64,000 nucleotides of DNA from Paraburkholderia acidicola (GCF_002362315.1 NZ_MTZV01000006.1:2666001-2730000); one strand, 5' to 3'. Positions 8,191 through 17,156 are shown, numbered from the stretch's first letter. The notes: generated by a model from the letters alone, not told the origin. Translations and numbers: made by a program.

Positions 8191-9270
8191 TTATTCCTCG
8201 TGATGATCGATGACAATGCATTCAACGTTGCTCGCATGAGCTGCCGCCTCCATCGCCTCCGGCAATGCGCTGAGCGGATAAACGCGTGAACGCAGCAGGT
8301 TCATATCGAGCAGGCCGCTACGAAGCAGATCGAGCAGCCGCCGATACGCGTCGCGCGGGTACATGAACTGACCGAGAATCTCCCAGCCGTTGAGCATCAG
8401 CTCTGTGTAGGGCACGGGCAACGGCACTGTCATGCTGCCCATCAAGACGAGGCGGCCGCCTTTCATGAGGCTGCGTAGCGCGCAGAGCGTCAGGGTGGGG
8501 TCGCCCGCGTTGCCGACCATATCGAAGGCGAGATGTGCACGGCCGCCGCATGCGGCGCGTATGGCGTCGGTATCGGTGGCGCTGTCGCCGGTCGCGGCAA
8601 CCGTTTTAACCCGGCCTGGAGCCAGTTCTGCGAGGGTTTGCAGCGCGGCCGTATTGCGCCCGACCGCAACGACCCGCGCCGCGCCCATTGCCAGCGCGAC
8701 CATGACGGCAGCGGTGCCGTATGCGCCAGTCGCACCGGAGATCACGAGCGTCTCGCCTGCCATCAGCCGCCCTCGCAATAATCCGCCGAAGGGCACGATG
8801 CAACGCATCGTCATGGCGAGCTGGACGGCATTCCATTGAGGAAGATCGTCGACGGGGGTTACTGCGCTTGCCGGAAACGACGCATATTCAGCGAGCGTTC
8901 CGTCCGGCCAGTCCGCCTGCATACGATGTGCATCCGGTCCGTTGGCCGTCACGCCGATCAGTATTTCCGCGGGATCCTGAACGTTTTCCTGAGCGACGAA
9001 ATGCGACGACAGAACAACACGCTGTCCCGGCTTCAGATGCCACACACCGGGCCCGACCGCGTGCACGTAACCGACACCGTTGCCACCGGGAATGAAGGGG
9101 CGTGGCGGCACGTGATAGATCGGTAGCTTGCCGTTCACGTAGTCCTTCATGTACGACATCAGCGACGATGCATCGATGCGCACGACCACGCCGCCCGTAC
9201 GCGGCTCGGGAGTGGGGAGATCGACGAGGCTGAGCGAGCCGCCCAGGCGTTCGAGTTGCCATGCTTTCAT
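8191..9270 (-). CDS. MDR-family oxidoreductase lacking the usual zinc motif
   Basis: This 359-residue medium-chain dehydrogenase/reductase has the Rossmann segment ISGATGAYGTAAV and the N-terminal GroES-like fold. Where zinc alcohol dehydrogenases have GHE-x2-G, this protein has PGGNGVGYV, and the structural-zinc Cys cluster is absent, so it is probably a zinc-free quinone- or enone-reductase type enzyme. It is the first gene of the operon running through the VOC and SDR genes. ATG at 9270 gives the normal family N-terminus (MKAWQLERLGG). It is divergent from the AraC-type gene at 9409. Confidence 0.85.
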   Translation of the reverse strand: MKAWQLERLGGSLSLVDLPTPEPRTGGVVVRIDASSLMSYMKDYVNGKLPIYHVPPRPFIPGGNGVGYVHAVGPGVWHLKPGQRVVLSSHFVAQENVQDPAEILIGVTANGPDAHRMQADWPDGTLAEYASFPASAVTPVDDLPQWNAVQLAMTMRCIVPFGGLLRGRLMAGETLVISGATGAYGTAAVMVALAMGAARVVAVGRNTAALQTLAELAPGRVKTVAATGDSATDTDAIRAACGGRAHLAFDMVGNAGDPTLTLCALRSLMKGGRLVLMGSMTVPLPVPYTELMLNGWEILGQFMYPRDAYRRLLDLLRSGLLDMNLLRSRVYPLSALPEAMEAAAHASNVECIVIDHHEE

Positions 9271-9369
9271 TGAGCGTCCTTGACCGCATTGAAGCGACCC
9301 AAAACCCCGGGAGGGTCCTGTATCGCCGTTTGACTGACGACAATGATCGCGCGGAGAATCGATCGTGAC

Positions 9370-9375
9370 TATAAT
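9370..9375 (+). promoter_or_regulatory. Possible -10 element (TATAAT)
   Basis: A consensus TATAAT lies 33 bases before the ATG of the AraC-type gene. No good -35 hexamer is found at 16-18 bp, so this would be a weak or activator-dependent promoter. Confidence 0.3.
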
Positions 9376-9408
9376 CAAAACAGCCTAATTCTTATTCGAT
9401 CGTACACA

Positions 9409-10374
9409 ATGGACGCTTTGTCAGACGTACTCTCGATGCTGCGGGTCAGCAGCGCGCTGTCGTCGCGGTTCGAAGGCCGGGGCGCATGGGCTTTCCGCTT
9501 TCCGGCGTACCGGCACGTCAAATTCGGCGGCGTGCTTGAAGGCCGCTTCTTTCTGTGGATCGAGGGTTCGAAAGAGCCGCTTGCGTTGCAGAAGGGCGAT
9601 TTCTACATGCTCACGGACGGCCAGCCATTCTGTTCCGCGAGTGTCCTGGGCCGGCCACCGATCGACGGACCGGCCACCTACCGATCGATTCGCGGCAGTG
9701 ACGGCGTGGTTCGCTACCAGGGCGACAGCGAGGATGAAGGCGAGGCGAGCGTCAGTCTTGCGAGCGGCCGCTTCACCTTCGAAAACGACGTCACCGACCT
9801 GTTGCTCAGACACTTGCCCCCGTTGATCCATCTACGCGCAACCGATCTCGGGACGCACGCGTTATCGAGCGTGCTCGATCTGCTGAAGTGGGAAACCAGC
9901 GACCTGCACGCGGGCGCCGATGTCGCGCGCAGCAGCCTTGCGGCTTTGGTACTGGTGCATGTGCTGCGCGTGTACCTGGCCTCGACCCGTCAACCTGAAG
10001 GCTGGTTGGGTGCACTGGCTGATCCGAAGATTGGTGGCGCGTTATCGATGATCCATGCAAAGCCTGGTGAACGCTGGACCGTCGATAGCCTCGCATCGGC
10101 GGTCGGCATGTCGCGCACCGCGTTTGCCCAGCGCTTCAGACGTCAGGTGGGCAGCGCGCCTGTCGAATATCTCGCGCAATGGCGCATGACCATCGCGCGC
10201 TCCGCGTTGAAGCACTCGGAAGAATCGCTGACGGAAATTGCGGAGCGCATCGGTTACCTGTCCGATACGGCGTTCAGTATCGCGTTCAAACGTTCTACAG
10301 GACTCAGCCCAGGGCGCTTTCGTGCGGATGCGCGCGGGCAGCGCGACAGGGCAGTCGAAGACAGTGTGGCTTGA
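9409..10374 (+). CDS. AraC-family regulator (cupin_6 type)
   Basis: This 321-residue regulator starts MDALSDVLSMLRV, the usual beginning of the AraC branch with an N-terminal cupin_6 sensor (GRFFLWIEG, LQKGDFYMLTDGQPF). The C-terminal HTH pair spans ~215-310, including SLASAVGMSRTAFAQRF and IAERIGYLSDTAFSIAFKR. ATG 9409 is chosen because it matches this family start. Members commonly sit beside SDR or MDR operons and respond to aldehyde or organic electrophile stress, so it probably regulates the divergent 9270-6809 operon. Confidence 0.9.
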   Translation: MDALSDVLSMLRVSSALSSRFEGRGAWAFRFPAYRHVKFGGVLEGRFFLWIEGSKEPLALQKGDFYMLTDGQPFCSASVLGRPPIDGPATYRSIRGSDGVVRYQGDSEDEGEASVSLASGRFTFENDVTDLLLRHLPPLIHLRATDLGTHALSSVLDLLKWETSDLHAGADVARSSLAALVLVHVLRVYLASTRQPEGWLGALADPKIGGALSMIHAKPGERWTVDSLASAVGMSRTAFAQRFRRQVGSAPVEYLAQWRMTIARSALKHSEESLTEIAERIGYLSDTAFSIAFKRSTGLSPGRFRADARGQRDRAVEDSVA

Positions 10375-10386
10375 ACCTCAAGCATC

Positions 10387-11268
10387 TCAAGCCTGAATCA
10401 GCGCCTGCACAAGCTGGGCCCGCAAAACCGACGTGATATGCGGCTGACGATGCCCCTCCAGCATTCCGATGACGCGTCGCCATCCGGGAACCGGCAGCGG
10501 CAACACATCGAGCAATGTGTCCTTCGACCACTGAACATGCCTGAGCTGCGGCACGATCGACACGCCCACATTCTGTCGAACCAGTTCGATGATCGCCGCG
10601 ATGGAATTCACTTCGAGCACGTCGTTGGTTTTCACGTGCATGCGTCGGAGTACGCGTTCCACATTCGCGCCCGTCAGCGAACGACGCTCGAATCGAATGA
10701 ATGGTTGCGCTTGCAGAAGCGCTAGCGAATCTTCGCCTGCGGAGCGGATCATTGCGCTTGCCAGCAGCACCAGCGGTTCATCATAGAGTGGTGTCCAGCG
10801 CTCCGACGTGGTGTCGGCACGCACCATCTCGACGGCCAGTGCGCCATCGATCTCGCCGCTACGTACGCGGCGCAACAGATCGGCGGAATCTCCGAAAACA
10901 AGGCGCACATTCAACTCGGGATACCGCGCCTTTAGCATGATCACATTGCTCGACAGAAATCCCATCGCCGACACCGTTGCGCCGACCGTGATCGAACCCG
11001 CGAGGTTATCGGTGGTATCGGTGCCGAGTATCAGCGAGTCGTAAGCGGCGACGACACGACTTGCGTGAACCACCAGCGCACGACCGGCTTCGTTCAGCCG
11101 GATCATCCGGCGCGACCGGTCGAAAAGCGGGCGGCGACATTCCTCTTCGAGCGTTCTCATCTGCTGGCCAACGGCGGCCTGCGTTAATGCCATGCGATCG
11201 GCCGCAGCGGCCAGCGAGCCGTATTTCTCGACCGCAAGAAAGGTTCGCAGCGTACGGATTTCACTCAT
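10387..11268 (-). CDS. LysR-family regulator
   Basis: This is a 293-residue LysR regulator: winged HTH at residues 1-60 (RTFLAVEKYGSLAAAADRMALTQAAVGQQM), then a periplasmic-binding-protein-like effector domain. It is divergent from the C45 hydrolase gene at 11409. An AT-rich palindrome lies between them. It ends 12 bp from the convergent AraC gene. The likely target is the C45 gene; the inducer is unknown. Confidence 0.9.
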   Translation of the reverse strand: MSEIRTLRTFLAVEKYGSLAAAADRMALTQAAVGQQMRTLEEECRRPLFDRSRRMIRLNEAGRALVVHASRVVAAYDSLILGTDTTDNLAGSITVGATVSAMGFLSSNVIMLKARYPELNVRLVFGDSADLLRRVRSGEIDGALAVEMVRADTTSERWTPLYDEPLVLLASAMIRSAGEDSLALLQAQPFIRFERRSLTGANVERVLRRMHVKTNDVLEVNSIAAIIELVRQNVGVSIVPQLRHVQWSKDTLLDVLPLPVPGWRRVIGMLEGHRQPHITSVLRAQLVQALIQA

Positions 11269-11327
11269 CTTCGTCTCGCAGGTAGCGTGTTGTGCCGCCA
11301 ATTCTAAAGTTTCGGTTTATCAAACAG

Positions 11328-11355
11328 AAACAAAAATGCATTTTTATTTTTGTTT
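11328..11355. promoter_or_regulatory. Palindrome between LysR gene and C45 hydrolase gene
   Basis: AAACAAAAAT (11328-11337) and ATTTTTGTTT (11346-11355) are perfect 10-bp inverted arms around an 8-bp AT-rich centre. The site is 60 bp from the LysR start and about 54 bp from the hydrolase start, the usual place for a LysR operator. LysR boxes usually have the T-N11-A form, which fits within it. Confidence 0.5.
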
Positions 11356-11408
11356 GCGAAAGCTCAGAATTGGCGCTCACCTACCGTGCCTCGCCGGAAC
11401 GAACCGCC

Positions 11409-12542
11409 ATGCAAACCATCACTCCGTTTCCCTTTGTGTCTGTCACGGGCGGCGCCTTTGAACGAGGCCGACAGTATGGCAAACAGGCTGCCGGGCGCAT
11501 TCGCAAAAGTGCCGACATGTATGGGCGCACGCTTGAAAACCTCGGCTATAGCGCGGCGTCTCGAGATGCATTGATCCTGTCGTTCGCGAACAGCATCGGC
11601 GAATTCGGCGCGCACTACCTCGACGAAATGCACGGTATCGCCGAAGGCTCCGGCGTGCCGTTCGCCGACATCGTGATGATCAATGCGCGTACCGAAGTGC
11701 TCGCCAAAGCGCGCGCGGAGAAGGTGTCCGCGGTGAACGAAGAGGGTGGCGACGGATGTACCGGCGCGTTGATTCTTCCCGAGCGATCGGCGACAGGGCG
11801 CCTGATTCACGGCCAGAACTGGGACTGGCGAGCTGACTGTGTCGAAACCGGCGTTGTCCTGCGCGTGCGCAACGACGACGGTCCCGACTTCCTCACGTTT
11901 GTCGAAGCGGGCGGTCTGGCACGAAGCGGGCTCAACAGCGCCGGGGTATCGATCACCGCCAATTATCTGGAGTCGTCACGCGACTTCGAAAATCTTGGGG
12001 TTCCGCTGTCGCTGCTGCGTCGTAGCGCGCTCGAGCAATCCGTCTTTGCGAATGCGTTGAAGATCGTCGCAACAACTCCGAAGTCCTGTTCGAACAACGT
12101 GATGCTCGGCATGGCAGAGGGATTTGGCATCGATCTCGAATGTGCGCCCGATGAACATTTCCCGCTCTATCCCGGCGACGATCAACTGATCGTGCACGCG
12201 AACCATTGGGTTAGTCCGGTCGCCCGATCGAAGCTCGTCGATACGGGCTGCGAGAATTCGCCGGATAGCCACTATCGCGACTGGCGCGTGCGCAAGCTGT
12301 TGAATCAGTCGGAGTTGATCGGCCGGCAGGACCTCAAGCAGGCGCTGTTCGATTCATTTGGTACGCCGTTTGCGGTGTGCCGCCCGCCACGAGCTGGAAC
12401 CCGCCATTCGACGACTGCAACGGTGGCGATGGTCGTCATGGAGCCGGCGCTTGGCGAGATGGATGTGGCGCCGCTGCCGGCACTGAACCGAACGTTTACG
12501 CGCTATAGCCTGACGGCGGAGCCGGTTCGGCTGGATGACTAG
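11409..12542 (+). CDS. C45-type acyltransferase/autoproteolytic hydrolase
   Basis: This 377-residue protein belongs to the acyl-CoA:6-aminopenicillanate acyltransferase (peptidase C45) family, an Ntn-hydrolase fold. The likely nucleophile is Cys117 in GGDGCTGAL, preceded by Gly-Asp-Gly. In the fungal enzyme the chain is cut before the equivalent Cys to expose it. Further family blocks are HGQNWDW, SAGVSITANYL and the late RHSTTATVAMVVMEP. ATG 11409 is chosen over an upstream start inside the operator palindrome. The stop TAG is part of a CTAG shared with an inserted element. Bacterial members hydrolyse or transfer acyl groups on amides; the substrate here is unknown. Confidence 0.82.
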   Translation: MQTITPFPFVSVTGGAFERGRQYGKQAAGRIRKSADMYGRTLENLGYSAASRDALILSFANSIGEFGAHYLDEMHGIAEGSGVPFADIVMINARTEVLAKARAEKVSAVNEEGGDGCTGALILPERSATGRLIHGQNWDWRADCVETGVVLRVRNDDGPDFLTFVEAGGLARSGLNSAGVSITANYLESSRDFENLGVPLSLLRRSALEQSVFANALKIVATTPKSCSNNVMLGMAEGFGIDLECAPDEHFPLYPGDDQLIVHANHWVSPVARSKLVDTGCENSPDSHYRDWRVRKLLNQSELIGRQDLKQALFDSFGTPFAVCRPPRAGTRHSTTATVAMVVMEPALGEMDVAPLPALNRTFTRYSLTAEPVRLDD

Positions 12543-13037
12543 TCTCACTGTGTCGCATATTTTTGCGAATTACTGCGTTAACGAATGGTACAAGCGTGCG
12601 TGAGTCTTAGGCCGAGCAAAATACGCAGTGTAGTGATGGAATCAGGAGCGTGACGTTGTGGGCGCTGGACTGCCGCGTGCACGTAATCCGCGGGAAGGAC
12701 AGGCAGCGCGCGCGCCTAGCGCGGGCATCCCCCACTCGCACACCCGCTGCATGATTGCCTTGTCAGACCACTCAGCCTTGGCAACGAAATGGTGGAGCGA
12801 CTGATGCTTCGCACTGGCGTGAAACGGAGCAGTACGCGCGGCCATCGGTTCGACGCTCTTTCTCGACAGTGGTAACACCAGCCCCGAACAGTAGCCTCCA
12901 AGGCCGGCATGGCGATCTGCGTGTCAGTGGCTCAGATATGTTTCGAAATCGTTGACATCTTCTGTCATCGCGATAGCCCACAGTTTCCGTTACTTCATAC
13001 TACCAAGCATCGTATTTCATTGACACAGCAGGACTAG
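12539..13037 (-). mobile_element. Internally deleted IS701-family element with 4-bp CTAG flanks
   Basis: The 491 bp from 12543 to 13033 is bounded on both sides by CTAG (12539-12542 and 13034-13037). The ends are inverted repeats: TCTCACTGTGTC reading inward from the left matches TCCTGCTGTGTC reading inward from the right. IS701 elements are known to target YTAR and duplicate 4 bp, which fits. The right half encodes the transposase N-terminus on the minus strand. The left ~170 bp matches (about 85% by eye) the right end of a second remnant at 23500-23678. The middle of the transposase is missing, so the element cannot move by itself. Confidence 0.82.
12712..12968 (-). pseudogene. IS701-family transposase, N-terminal fragment
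   Basis: Reading from ATG 12968 (minus strand) gives MTEDVNDFETYLSH, then an in-frame TGA, then a continuing frame with SRKSVEPMAARTAP and KHQSLHHFVAKAEWSD. These are the conserved N-terminal blocks of IS701/DDE_5 transposases. After CEWGMPAL the homology stops and the sequence jumps to the terminal part of the element. The internal stop plus the missing catalytic core make it non-functional. Confidence 0.8.
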
Positions 13038-13423
13038 GTCGCCAATTGTCCGTCGGCCTGGTCATGTCGAACAGTCATCAGGTTCTCCGCGGTCAGCGCA
13101 AGGACCGCCGAGGCCTCTGCAAGCGCATCTTTCTCTTCGGCAGTCAACACCCCTGGTCTGTCGGGCCATGTAGCGACGAGGCGGGCGAGGACCTCTCGTG
13201 TACGCAACTGAAGCTGTCGCGCCGAGTCAGCTTCACGAGCGAGATTACGAAGACTCCGTCGCGCATTGCTCCTCCCGCGTTCCGTCCCGTGCTCAATGGC
13301 GGAGAGCAGGATCGGAACAAGCGTTCTCCATCGAGGAGCTAGATCAATCGTGGCACGTTCGGATGTCCAATCCGTGTCTCGCGGCGCGCGCCGATCTTGT
13401 AGTCCCCTAGCGTTCCTGTTCAT
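13034..13423 (-). CDS. Hypothetical protein, helical
   Basis: This ~129-residue protein from ATG 13423 (an alternative start exists at 13453) is rich in Arg, Ala and Leu with heptad-like helices (RSLRNLAREADSARQLQLRTREVLARL). It has no signal peptide and no family I recognise. It lies directly after the membrane-protein gene and is the third gene of a minus-strand run. Its stop TAG lies in the CTAG flank of the IS701 relic; because the flank is duplicated, the insertion left the reading frame intact. Confidence 0.5.
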   Translation of the reverse strand: MNRNARGLQDRRAPRDTDWTSERATIDLAPRWRTLVPILLSAIEHGTERGRSNARRSLRNLAREADSARQLQLRTREVLARLVATWPDRPGVLTAEEKDALAEASAVLALTAENLMTVRHDQADGQLAT

Positions 13424-13424
13424 C

Positions 13425-13880
13425 TCAATTGATTCTCCCACTACGTGCTCCACTTGGTTGATACCCGAGCGACAGATACTGAGACAACTCCGAGCCCACC
13501 ATGAGCGGCAACGGACGCGAAAGAAGGCGACTACCCCAGTTCGCCCGCGTGATGATCGGCTGATGCAACATCGGTTTTCCGTGTAGATCGCCTGCCCCCT
13601 GAAGCGCGAACTGCTCGCATCTCAACCGGCCTTTGCGGACGAAAGTTTCGGGGGAATGCCACTCAACTTCGCTGGCAGGGAGAAGGTGAAGTGGGCAAAA
13701 GATGACCGCGGTCAAAATAGCGAGGACGGCAACAGCCAGGGCATCGCCCCCGAGAGCGTCAGGCAACAGGTCCAGCGCGCATGCGGTGATGCATGCCGCC
13801 GAGATGCAGCTCATCAGGATTGTTATGGAATAGAAGACAGTCGCGCAAAAGCGCCGCTGGCCCGAGAGGTAGCTGTTCAC
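13425..13880 (-). CDS. Hypothetical membrane protein with GTG start
   Basis: This 151-residue protein has two likely transmembrane helices (about residues 12-34 and 43-66) with a Cys-rich first helix (SCISAACITACAL), then a hydrophilic C-terminal half. The GTG start overlaps the stop of the upstream small gene in the four bases GTGA, which argues for translational coupling and for both being real. I recognise no family. The C-terminal part is less convincing as protein than the membrane part. Confidence 0.5.
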   Translation of the reverse strand: MNSYLSGQRRFCATVFYSITILMSCISAACITACALDLLPDALGGDALAVAVLAILTAVIFCPLHLLPASEVEWHSPETFVRKGRLRCEQFALQGAGDLHGKPMLHQPIITRANWGSRLLSRPLPLMVGSELSQYLSLGYQPSGARSGRIN

Positions 13881-14032
13881 GGACGGTCCTCCCGACGGAA
13901 CGCAAAGACATGCGTACGTACCAGGTCGTTACGCCGGGTCCGACCGGCAAACGAGGACGGATGCGCGGCACCAGCTGCAGCGAACGGAGGCGCCATGCAG
14001 CATTCGGCGTGCCGTAGAATACGGGTAGCCAT
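13877..14032 (-). CDS. Small protein of 51 residues (MATRILRHA-type start)
   Basis: ATG 14032 follows GAGGAA at a good distance. The product starts MATRILRHAECCMAPPF and ends FAFRREDRP; it is basic, with no membrane segment or signal peptide. Its stop overlaps the next start (GTGA). The ribosome-binding site and first nine codons closely match those of the small gene at 39208-39002, and both have a hairpin upstream, but the remaining sequences are unrelated. Whether the peptide works as a protein or as a translated leader is open. Confidence 0.5.
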   Translation of the reverse strand: MATRILRHAECCMAPPFAAAGAAHPSSFAGRTRRNDLVRTHVFAFRREDRP

Positions 14033-14094
14033 GGATATTCCTCATCACGACTGTTTCGTCTTGAACCGTTGAAGGGGGTTCATTACCCTGGTCA

Positions 14095-14128
14095 GGCCGG
14101 TACGGGTGCGCCAACACCCGTACCGGCC
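14095..14128 (-). promoter_or_regulatory. 14-bp perfect hairpin upstream of small-gene operon
   Basis: GGCCGGTACGGGTG and CACCCGTACCGGCC form a perfect stem around a 6-base loop. No T-run follows on either strand, so it is not a standard terminator, although it lies 112 bases after the ABC-transporter operon's last stop. It lies 63 bases before the ATG of the small gene. The same arrangement is seen at 39247-39267. Confidence 0.6.
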
Positions 14129-14239
14129 GCTCTACGTCACTTCAGCTTGATGTTTCTCCTGGGTGTACCACGCGTTCAAATGCAATTCGCATCAAAGTCT
14201 CCCGCCCGGTACAGATAACGCGCAGTGTGTTTGCGGCTG

Positions 14240-15274
14240 CTATCCCTTCAGCTTCGTCCACACCTTGCTCCGCAACGACAGTGCCGCTGGTGAGCACGCC
14301 TTGTACGGTCGTAGCCGGGCCTTCTGGTCCTCAGGGACGTTGATCGCCGGATCACGCAGGAGAGCCTGGTCCATGTATTTCTCCGAACCCCTGATCGCGT
14401 TGTTATAGCGCAGCGCATTGGACACCTCGGCGATGATCTCTGGCTTCATCATCCAGTTCACGAACTGGTAAGCAGCTGAAAGGTTCTTTGCCTTCGCAGG
14501 GATCACAAGGTTGTCCAGAAGCATGCGCGCTCCTTCTCTCGGGACCACGAACTTCACGCTCGACAGTTGCTGGCTCGCTCGCTCGCTGGAGCCATTCCAG
14601 TTGTGCTGGACGATCACCTGTTTCGAAACGATCCGATCGATGGGACCGTCATTGCTATAGATCTTGACGAACGGCTTCTGCTTTTCAAGAATGGCCAGCA
14701 CACGTTTCGCATCATCCGGTTTCTCGCTGCATTCGTCCTGGCCGAGATACCAGCTGGCGGCCATATAAAGTTCCTCCACAGCATCGAGGTCCGCAATCTG
14801 CCCACGCACTGCAGGCTCCGGATCAAAGAACGGTTTCCAGCTGTCGTCGAGCCGTCCGCCCGTCACCCTCGCGCCGTCGTAGCTGAAGCCCGTAATGACA
14901 ACCATGTAGGGCATCGCATAGTTCCGCTCGGGGTCGAACGAAGGGTGCGCAAACTCCGGCTTAATGTTCGCGGCGTTGGAAAGCTTCGACTTGTCGAGTT
15001 TGGTCAGCAGCCCCGCGTGAGCCAGGATGGGCACGTAATAGTCGCCGGTGATGGCAACGTCATATCCGCCGGCGCCTGCCTGCAGTTTCTCGGTCAGTGC
15101 TGCGTCGCTCTCGTAGACATCAAGGGTAGTCTTGACCCCCGTTTCCTTCTCGAATTGCGTAAGCAGGGACGACGGCATGTAATCCGGCCAGTTTCCGATG
15201 TGCACTTCCCCACCTGCGTATGCACCAGTGCTGAACGCAAGACACACTATTCCGTACAGATACTTTCGTTTCAT
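14240..15274 (-). CDS. Polyamine-type ABC transporter substrate-binding protein
   Basis: This 344-residue periplasmic binding protein of the PotD/PotF family has a signal peptide ending near Ala20 (FSTGAYA). The mature start (GGEVHIGNWPDYMPSSLLTQFEKETG) is the classic PotF/spermidine-putrescine pattern. NAIRGSEKYM and YQFVNWMM are also typical. The natural ligand may be a polyamine or an opine/amino-acid derivative. It is the last gene of a minus-strand operon after two permease genes; no ATPase gene is present. Confidence 0.87.
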   Translation of the reverse strand: MKRKYLYGIVCLAFSTGAYAGGEVHIGNWPDYMPSSLLTQFEKETGVKTTLDVYESDAALTEKLQAGAGGYDVAITGDYYVPILAHAGLLTKLDKSKLSNAANIKPEFAHPSFDPERNYAMPYMVVITGFSYDGARVTGGRLDDSWKPFFDPEPAVRGQIADLDAVEELYMAASWYLGQDECSEKPDDAKRVLAILEKQKPFVKIYSNDGPIDRIVSKQVIVQHNWNGSSERASQQLSSVKFVVPREGARMLLDNLVIPAKAKNLSAAYQFVNWMMKPEIIAEVSNALRYNNAIRGSEKYMDQALLRDPAINVPEDQKARLRPYKACSPAALSLRSKVWTKLKG

Positions 15275-15284
15275 TGAGTAAATC

Positions 15285-16082
15285 TCAGGTTGTTTTCAGA
15301 TCTTTGTCTAGCCTCGCCAGCCATACGCCGACCAGCTGCAATGCGGACACACCGACCACGACGGTTGATATCGCGTTGATTTTCGGCGTGATGCCAAGCT
15401 TGAGTGCGCTGAAGATGTACATCGGCAACGTCGTCAGCCCCGCTCCGGCGAGAAAGTAACTCGTCACGTAGTCGTTCATCGACACGACAAAGGCGAGCAA
15501 CGCACCCGCGACAATTCCTGGGGTCGCAAGAGGCAGCGTTATCTGACAGAAGGTGGTCCACGGCGTGGCCGAGAGGTCTGCTGCCGCGTCGAGCAGGTTT
15601 CGGTCAATCTTTTCGAGTCGCGCGCCGATCGGCAGATAGGCGAACGGCAGACAGAATACGATGTGTGCAAAGAGCACTGTCGTGAACCCCGGTTCGATTG
15701 ACAGCATGGAAAACAGGAGCAGCGTGCCGATCGCGAGAATGATTTCCGGAATGACCAGCGGCAACGAGATCCAGGCCACGAGCGCGTTGCGATCTCGCGC
15801 GGCGAAACTCCAGCCTGTGACGGCCGCGGCGAGCGCGATCACGGTTGATGCGATCATCGACACCACCGCGAGCACAATCGAGGTCGTAGCAGCACGCATG
15901 AGCGTCTGGTCCTGGACCGCATCGACATAGCCGTGAATGCCCCAGCCCTGCCAGACGAGCGCGGATGGCCCCCTGTTAAAACTCATCCAGATCAGGGCAA
16001 CGACGGGCAGGTACAGAAACACCATCGCACTCCACGCGAACGGTGCTGTAGGCATCAGGCGCCTAAGCTCAGGCGAATTCAT
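15285..16082 (-). CDS. ABC transporter permease, PotI/PotC-like
   Basis: This 265-residue inner-membrane permease has about six hydrophobic segments. The cytoplasmic EAA loop that contacts the ATPase reads NLLDAAADLSATPWTTFCQITLPLATPGI. The SMNDYVTSYFLAGAG segment is typical of PotC/PotI. Its start overlaps the upstream permease by 14 bp, and it lies 10 bp before the binding-protein gene. Confidence 0.88.
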   Translation of the reverse strand: MNSPELRRLMPTAPFAWSAMVFLYLPVVALIWMSFNRGPSALVWQGWGIHGYVDAVQDQTLMRAATTSIVLAVVSMIASTVIALAAAVTGWSFAARDRNALVAWISLPLVIPEIILAIGTLLLFSMLSIEPGFTTVLFAHIVFCLPFAYLPIGARLEKIDRNLLDAAADLSATPWTTFCQITLPLATPGIVAGALLAFVVSMNDYVTSYFLAGAGLTTLPMYIFSALKLGITPKINAISTVVVGVSALQLVGVWLARLDKDLKTT

Positions 16083-16974
16083 GTCTTACGCCGCCCCTGT
16101 CGCTCACAGCCAGCCGTACCCGCGAGACGACGAGCGCCACGAGCACAAGTCCGAGAAGCGCGAATGCCATCGCTGCCCCGAGCGGCCAGTTGTGTCCTGA
16201 GGAAAACTGAAAGGCGACGAGGTTGCCGAGCATCATCGAGCGATTCCCACCTAGCAGGTCAGACACAACATATGTTCCGAGGGCCGGCACGAACACGAGA
16301 CCCACACCTGCCGCTATTCCGCCGCGACATCCCGGGATGACCACGTCGCGCAATGCGACTGGACCAGTCGCCCCGAGATCGAGCGCGGCTTCGACAACGC
16401 GCCAGTCCATATCGTCGAGCGCGGCATATATCGGAAGCACCATGAACGGAAGAAATGTGTAGACGAGGCCAAGCAGCGTAGCGCCGTACGTGTAAAGCAC
16501 GCCGAGCGGAACGTCCACGACGCGAATCCGGTTCAACACGTGGTTCAGAAGACCATTGTCTGCGAGCAGGGTTATCCAGCCGTACATCTGCACAACAACG
16601 CATGTCCAGAAAGGAACCGTGATCAGGAGCAGGTACAGGGCCTTACGTCGTGGAGGACAACCCGCGATATGGAGTGCGACCGGAAGTGCGAACAGCAGGC
16701 AGACAATTGTGGCCATTCCCGCCAGCGCGACTGAGCGCACGAAAATCTGGACGAAATCAGACTGAAAGACGAGCACACCGTCAAAATCGCGTTCAAACAG
16801 AAGCCCGATATACGCGTCTGACGAAAATTTACCCCAGGCGACGCCTCCAAAATCGAGCGGTAAAGACCACGAAACAACGGCGAGTATGCCGAGAGGCGCA
16901 ACAACGCCCGCAGCCAGAATGACGGCTGCAGGCCAGAGACTTCTGTGCAACTTCATCGGTACCTGTAATCGCAT
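16069..16974 (-). CDS. ABC transporter permease, PotH/PotB-like
   Basis: This ~301-residue permease is the partner of the PotI-like gene. The EAA loop reads VVEAALDLGATGPVALRDVVIPGCRGGI, and FVPALGTYVVSDLLGG is a PotB/PotH hallmark. I place the start at ATG 16974, with AAGGTGA upstream; a GTG at 16983 and an ATG at 16956 are alternatives. It is the first gene of the operon. The 173 bp upstream hold the presumed promoter and the end of an AraC gene. Confidence 0.86.
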   Translation of the reverse strand: MRLQVPMKLHRSLWPAAVILAAGVVAPLGILAVVSWSLPLDFGGVAWGKFSSDAYIGLLFERDFDGVLVFQSDFVQIFVRSVALAGMATIVCLLFALPVALHIAGCPPRRKALYLLLITVPFWTCVVVQMYGWITLLADNGLLNHVLNRIRVVDVPLGVLYTYGATLLGLVYTFLPFMVLPIYAALDDMDWRVVEAALDLGATGPVALRDVVIPGCRGGIAAGVGLVFVPALGTYVVSDLLGGNRSMMLGNLVAFQFSSGHNWPLGAAMAFALLGLVLVALVVSRVRLAVSDRGGVRHEFA

Positions 16975-17156
16975 TGCGCTCACCTTGGGATAGCCGAGTT
17001 TAATGACGTGGCTTCCCCCGAAGCAAGGTCGACTCTTGGTCGCAGCAGGTCAATTTTCACTGTTTTTCATTCATGTATGCACGTTGAATCGCTTCGAGCA
17101 ATTATTGAAGCCCGCGCACGCTTTAGCGCCCCGCGAAGGAGAACCCATCGATCATC

